From Bacteroidota bacterium (GTDB lineage Bacteria; Bacteroidota; Bacteroidia; Chitinophagales; LD1): a DNA stretch of 55,487 nt. Below, piece by piece: positions 51,708-55,487 of this stretch (position 1 is the first letter of the stretch; each line of letters opens with the position of its first letter). Below the pieces are notes generated by a model. It saw only the letters and a program-made list of their open reading frames with translations, did not search any database and had not been told where the DNA came from. The position numbers and the translations under genes were made by a program. The stretch is from assembly GCA_018267365.1 (NCBI GenBank), contig JAFDYQ010000030.1, positions 1-55,487 on the forward strand. Direction: 5' to 3'.

Positions 51708-52742
51708 CTACTTCAGCTCATCTATCTGAAACTCAGGATAGCCCTCGTTGCCATCCTTGTCATAGAAGCTACCTATGAAGCGCAGCTTGTAGTAGCGTGA
51801 GCCGGAGCGCAATATATAGATAAAAGATGGCTTGATGGTATATCGCCCGCTGGTACCCAGTCCGTACAGTTTCCATTCATAGCCTATATTATCCAGCGCG
51901 GCAGTGAAGCGCGACGGTTCGACATTATTCAGCGTGAGTGAATCAAAATTGGATGTAGAATCCACAAAATAAGCCGCTGACTTATTCGGGTTGGTCAGCA
52001 CGCCGGTCACCAGGTATGGCAGGTTCTGATCGGCAAAGTAAATACTGTATCGGGTGAAGAGCATGTCCCAGTTAGTATTGTCAGGCTCCAGGTCACGCAC
52101 CTGCTGGTCTGCAAATAGCAGATACACTTTATTGCGACCTGACATACGCGGCACAGAAACTTTGTGCATATCGCTGCCATCCAGATTGCAGAAAGTGACC
52201 AGATAGTCATTGCCTGTACAGTCTCCCATCTGCATCTTCTTAAAGCCGATATTATAGCCCAGAGAGTCTGTGCCCATATTGAGCAGGTACACCTCGCCTG
52301 CAGAGACGCCATTGGCACCCCAGTCTCCTATGGCCCTTTGGGCAGGCAGGCCTGAGCCAAATTCCTCCTTCCAGCCATTGCTGAGTGTATCATCCAGGCT
52401 GGTCACGTCCCGTAGGTTATATTTGCCCGTATGGCAGGCAAACATCAGTTTGGAGCCATTGATATAAACATTATAGCTGCCGGGTGCGCAATCAAAAGCC
52501 ATATCATACAGATAGTGCGAGTTTGAGTCTACAAACTGGTAGGTCTGCGCATTGAAATATAGCTGCTTGATATAGCCGGGGCCGATATGCGCCGTGAAGA
52601 CATCAGGTCCATTGTAAATTTTCGGCATCGGGATAGGCTTCTCTTTGAAGCAGGACGATATACCCAGGCATGCCAGCAAAAGCAGGCTCAGGGAGAGCAT
52701 GCGCGCCGATGTAGAAATGATATGTATACGCTTACGGATCAT
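51708..52742 (-). CDS. HmuY-like lipoprotein, putative haem-binding
   Basis: A lipobox LGISSC (Cys about residue 31) follows a good signal peptide. DNTNWDMLFTRYSIYF (about 222-237) and the C-terminal YYKLRFIGSFYDKDGNEGYP (about 318-337) are the two most typical stretches of the HmuY family, whose members take haem from host proteins and pass it to a TonB receptor. The start overlaps the receptor stop by 4 bp (ATGA), giving an HmuR-HmuY-like operon. At 344 residues it is longer than P. gingivalis HmuY, with extra N-terminal sequence. Haem binding itself is not evident from the sequence. Confidence 0.75.
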   Translation of the reverse strand: MIRKRIHIISTSARMLSLSLLLLACLGISSCFKEKPIPMPKIYNGPDVFTAHIGPGYIKQLYFNAQTYQFVDSNSHYLYDMAFDCAPGSYNVYINGSKLMFACHTGKYNLRDVTSLDDTLSNGWKEEFGSGLPAQRAIGDWGANGVSAGEVYLLNMGTDSLGYNIGFKKMQMGDCTGNDYLVTFCNLDGSDMHKVSVPRMSGRNKVYLLFADQQVRDLEPDNTNWDMLFTRYSIYFADQNLPYLVTGVLTNPNKSAAYFVDSTSNFDSLTLNNVEPSRFTAALDNIGYEWKLYGLGTSGRYTIKPSFIYILRSGSRYYKLRFIGSFYDKDGNEGYPEFQIDELK

Positions 52743-54976
52743 TTAGCGAAGTGCAAATTTAAAGAAATAAAGAATGTGCGGCCCCAGTTTACCAGTGTGC
52801 TGCCTCCATTGCTGCCATGGCCAAAAGCGATAGCGCCATTATTGCCGACATTGGTCACGTTCAGCAGGTTCTTGCCACCGCAGGTCAGCTGTATGCGGTC
52901 CTTCCAGAAATCACGTGACAGCGAGATATCCAGTCCATGAAAAGGGCTGCGCGTACCTGTCTCTGACGAGTTGGTCAGGGAGTAGTTTAGCTTGCTGCCC
53001 GTGTATTTGTAGTAGGCGCTTACTGTGATCTCGGCCTTTGGTATCTTGTATCTGGCCTGCAGTGCTATATCAGGGCTGGCAAAGGAGACCTGGCTCTGCA
53101 CCGGCTGCAGCACCTCGGCGTGGTACCAGATATAGTCAAAGGCCGCTGTGAGCGCGAGGCGCTGCCAGGCATACTCTGCAGTGCACTCGGCACCGGCATT
53201 CATATAGCTATTGATATTGCCATACTGATAGGTGAGCGGATAGAGAGAGGCATCTACCAGTATAAAGTCTATCTTATTGCGGATCGTATTGAAAAATCCG
53301 GACGGCGTCAGTTTAAAGTGGTGCTTGCCATTATAGAGCTGCTGATAGCTGAAAGAGAGGTTTACGGAGTGTCCCCTCTCGGCTCTCAGTGAGGAGTCGC
53401 CGTTCAGATTGTGATTTGAGTCGTGAAAGTCAAAGTAAAGTTCATACAATGAAGGTGCGCGATAGCCCATGCCATACGCTGCACGTATATTGAAATACTT
53501 AGCAAAGTCATACTTCAAATTGACAGACGGTACGAGCGGGCTTTGAAATTTCGTATTGTAGCCAAATCTGAGGGCAGGCTGTATGTCCAGCCCTATCACC
53601 GGCCGCCACCGCACACTGCCAAAGACCGCATAGTCTCCCATCTGATGCTTGCCCCCTGCCAGGAGTGTCTGAGTGGTATACTCCTGAGAGATGTCTGTAC
53701 CAAACTGGAAGCTGACCTTTTGATTGGCTGTGGTGAGGGTATAGGTACCACGCGCTACGATATCATGATAGATAGATGTATCCTGCTGCTCTGTCTTTAG
53801 CAGGCTCTCCTGCAGTGTCACGAGATCTTTCTTATAGTAGTTGTAAAAGCGAACAAAGCCTGTATAGCTCACCATCAGGTTCAGCTCTGAGAAACCCTTG
53901 ATAGGTATCGTACCAAAAACTGTAGCCTGCGGCCGGTATACCAGCGAGTGATCATCATACGCATAGGTGGTATTGGGTTCCAGATTGCCTCGGTTCAGCA
54001 TCAGCTCACGAAAGAAAGAGAGCCGCGCACCCACTCTGTACCTGCCCGAGGTGTACATATATTTTGCATTGGCAAAGTACTGCTCCTTGGGCAGCCAGTC
54101 CTTGTGCCGTGAGGTATCTACCGCAGAGTACCCGCCAAAGAAATTGCGCCCGCCTGCTATGTAGAATTGTGACTTCTTGATATTGATACCGCCATTCAGC
54201 TCCATGTTATACTGGCCCACGCTTTCATAGTACCCCTTGAGATTGACCACATATTTCTCTTGCTGATTAGTCTTGGATATGAGATTGATCACACCGCCCA
54301 TCGCATCGCTGCCATAGATGGCAGACATAGGTCCTTTGATGATCTCTACGCGCTGTATATTGGAGAGATTGATCTGGCTCACGTCGAGGTTGCCATTGAT
54401 GCGGCCCACCACAGGCACAGCATCTACCATTATCTTGACACCCTGACCCGATATACCCTGCAGGCTGATACCGCTGCCAAAGACAGCATCCTGCGTCAGG
54501 TTCACATTGAGGCTACCCTGTAGCGCCTCCTTGAGGTTGGTTGCTCCTTTGGCGCGAAACTCCTTATCTGTATAGACCTTCACATCATATACGGAGGTAC
54601 GTGCGCTGCCGGCAGTGTACTGGCCGGTCACCACCACATCCTCCATATTGGATGCAGTGCTGCGGATATAATAGACACGGCTGCGACCATCATAGATGGT
54701 ATCGTATACCGGCTGGTAGCCCAGGTGAGTGATATGGATCACCGTAGGGCCGGTATATGCCAGGGTCAGCTGGCCGCGCTTATTGGTCACATCTGTCACC
54801 CCCTCTGATGCGTCCTGCAGTGGCACGGCCCTGACCACGGCATCAGACAGCGGATGCATATCCAGACTATCATAGACACTGACGGTGAGGCTATTAGAAG
54901 CCATGATGCGCCCTGCAAACATCGTCAACAGGCATACCAGCAGCGCATTACAAAACCGGGCATTGGTAATGGTCAT
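52739..54976 (-). CDS. TonB-dependent receptor, HmuR/BtuB-like
   Basis: Signal peptide (ARFCNALLVCLLTMFAGRIMA), carboxypeptidase-like domain (LTVSVYDSLDMHPLSDAVV), TonB-box-like MEDVVVTGQ (about 108-116), plug (GVKIMVDAVPVVG and VEIIKGPMSAIYGSDAMGGV, about 180-240), then the barrel to the final F-A-K. The start at 54976 is preferred over 55000 because a -7 element lies at 54987-54994. The plug sequence is that of metal-chelate/haem/cobalamin receptors. Paired with the HmuY-like lipoprotein, haem is the best guess for the ligand. Confidence 0.9.
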   Translation of the reverse strand: MTITNARFCNALLVCLLTMFAGRIMASNSLTVSVYDSLDMHPLSDAVVRAVPLQDASEGVTDVTNKRGQLTLAYTGPTVIHITHLGYQPVYDTIYDGRSRVYYIRSTASNMEDVVVTGQYTAGSARTSVYDVKVYTDKEFRAKGATNLKEALQGSLNVNLTQDAVFGSGISLQGISGQGVKIMVDAVPVVGRINGNLDVSQINLSNIQRVEIIKGPMSAIYGSDAMGGVINLISKTNQQEKYVVNLKGYYESVGQYNMELNGGINIKKSQFYIAGGRNFFGGYSAVDTSRHKDWLPKEQYFANAKYMYTSGRYRVGARLSFFRELMLNRGNLEPNTTYAYDDHSLVYRPQATVFGTIPIKGFSELNLMVSYTGFVRFYNYYKKDLVTLQESLLKTEQQDTSIYHDIVARGTYTLTTANQKVSFQFGTDISQEYTTQTLLAGGKHQMGDYAVFGSVRWRPVIGLDIQPALRFGYNTKFQSPLVPSVNLKYDFAKYFNIRAAYGMGYRAPSLYELYFDFHDSNHNLNGDSSLRAERGHSVNLSFSYQQLYNGKHHFKLTPSGFFNTIRNKIDFILVDASLYPLTYQYGNINSYMNAGAECTAEYAWQRLALTAAFDYIWYHAEVLQPVQSQVSFASPDIALQARYKIPKAEITVSAYYKYTGSKLNYSLTNSSETGTRSPFHGLDISLSRDFWKDRIQLTCGGKNLLNVTNVGNNGAIAFGHGSNGGSTLVNWGRTFFISLNLHFAK

Positions 54977-54986
54977 ATATCGGCGC

Positions 54987-54994
54987 CAAAGGTA
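54987..54994 (-). promoter_or_regulatory. -7 element of the receptor operon
   Basis: On the minus strand TACCTTTG matches TAnnTTTG and ends 11 bp upstream of ATG at 54976; the expected transcription start is 5 or so bases before the ATG. Confidence 0.5.
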
Positions 54995-55095
54995 AATCAT
55001 ACCCCTGCCACGTCTGTCATGGAATTGTCACAAAGGCCTCGTGATTATTGAGTTTACTCAGCCGTGACACAGCTTTTTACTGACCTTGGTCATGG

Positions 55096-55443
55096 TTAGT
55101 CTCCTTTAAAGATGAAGGTGATGGTACCGTTTGCCTGCGCCTTTCCCGTACGGGCTTTATCGAAAATATATCGCATGGCGGTGCGCTCCGCCGTTTTTAC
55201 AAGGCAGGCGCTGTGCGTATTAGTTCGCGCTGGCACTGCCGTAGCAGACAGGACTTTTCCATCCCGGCTTACTACTATGTCTACAGTCACGCGGCCTGTA
55301 TCGCCTTTGCATTCGTTCTTGGTAGATTGTTGGATATCAGTTCGCAGCTTAGACGCGCTTGCACCTGGCGGTGTGGCCTGCCTTACAGTACAGCCAGCCA
55401 TCACAGACCACCACAATACACACCAAAACAGTTTCTTTATCAT
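55096..55443 (-). CDS. Lipoprotein with a TonB-C-like domain
   Basis: The start at 55443 (MIKKLFWCVLWWSVMAGC) gives a signal with lipobox and a 115-residue product. The rest resembles the C-terminal domain of TonB/AgmX proteins: GRVTVDIVVSRDGKVLSATA (about 51-70) and a final ANGTITFIFKG strand. A lipid anchor replaces the inner-membrane helix, so it is not a normal TonB. Situated just upstream of the receptor on the same strand, it may serve that system or be a decoy/adapter. Confidence 0.65.
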   Translation of the reverse strand: MIKKLFWCVLWWSVMAGCTVRQATPPGASASKLRTDIQQSTKNECKGDTGRVTVDIVVSRDGKVLSATAVPARTNTHSACLVKTAERTAMRYIFDKARTGKAQANGTITFIFKGD

Positions 55444-55487
55444 ACGTCCACCAAAGTGCATTTTCGTCCTAATATGCAATTAAATTA

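Overview
The window comes from a Bacteroidota genome, most likely Chitinophagia or a near relative. The signs are two secreted proteins with type IX secretion sorting domains, two TonB-dependent receptors, a fused SecDF, a ParA-ParB-DUF5683 run, the bacteroidete -7 promoter element (TAnnTTTG) in front of many genes, and few Shine-Dalgarno sequences. All names are from reading motifs and recalled families; no search was run.

Layout. 1-445: 5' part of a phage terminase small subunit-like gene carrying a palindromic tandem repeat. 745-2144: a secreted orphan protein and tRNA-Leu(GAG) with a clear promoter and terminator. 2327-10431: a DNA-repair block of DUF763 protein, ligase-associated exonuclease, ATP-dependent DNA ligase, Lhr-like helicase, Nei-type glycosylase and PdeM phosphoesterase. 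10418-12983 (minus): a small secreted protein and a purple acid phosphatase-like protein with a type IX sorting domain. 13253-22505: a nonulosonic acid-type sugar locus with a GT-B-like transferase, SpsF-like nucleotidyltransferase, split transketolase, class III (HemL-like) aminotransferase, PtmA-like SDR, KdsC-like phosphatase and a short NeuB-like synthase. A PIN toxin-antitoxin pair and a VOC protein interrupt it. 22561-36159: mixed envelope and metabolic genes (hydroxylase, SMR exporter, TonB receptor, pseudouridine synthase, UbiA-like/methyltransferase pair, DUF885 lipoprotein, B12-type radical SAM protein, acylphosphatase, aldo/keto reductase). 36370-43832: a VWA protein with a plug-like segment, DUF899, CAP, a periplasmic-binding-like protein and a type IX cargo protein. 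44018-51471: UPF0173 hydrolase, ParA, ParB, DUF5683, an OafA-like acyltransferase and SecDF. 51708-55443 (minus): a HmuY-like lipoprotein, TonB receptor and TonB-C-like lipoprotein that look like a haem or iron uptake set.

The most interesting region is 13253-22505. It has the last steps of a sialic-acid-type pathway (PEP condensation, dephosphorylation, CMP activation, perhaps transfer), but transketolase plus a HemL-type aminotransferase stand where the usual UDP-sugar dehydratase, DegT-type aminotransferase and acetyltransferase would be. This suggests an unusual amino-ulosonic acid. Other points of note are DUF763 joined to the Lhr-ligase repair block, inverted repeats flanking single genes of the sugar locus, a triple-hairpin element, palindromes that encode protein tails, and a run of promoters placed so close to start codons that the mRNAs should be leaderless or nearly so.
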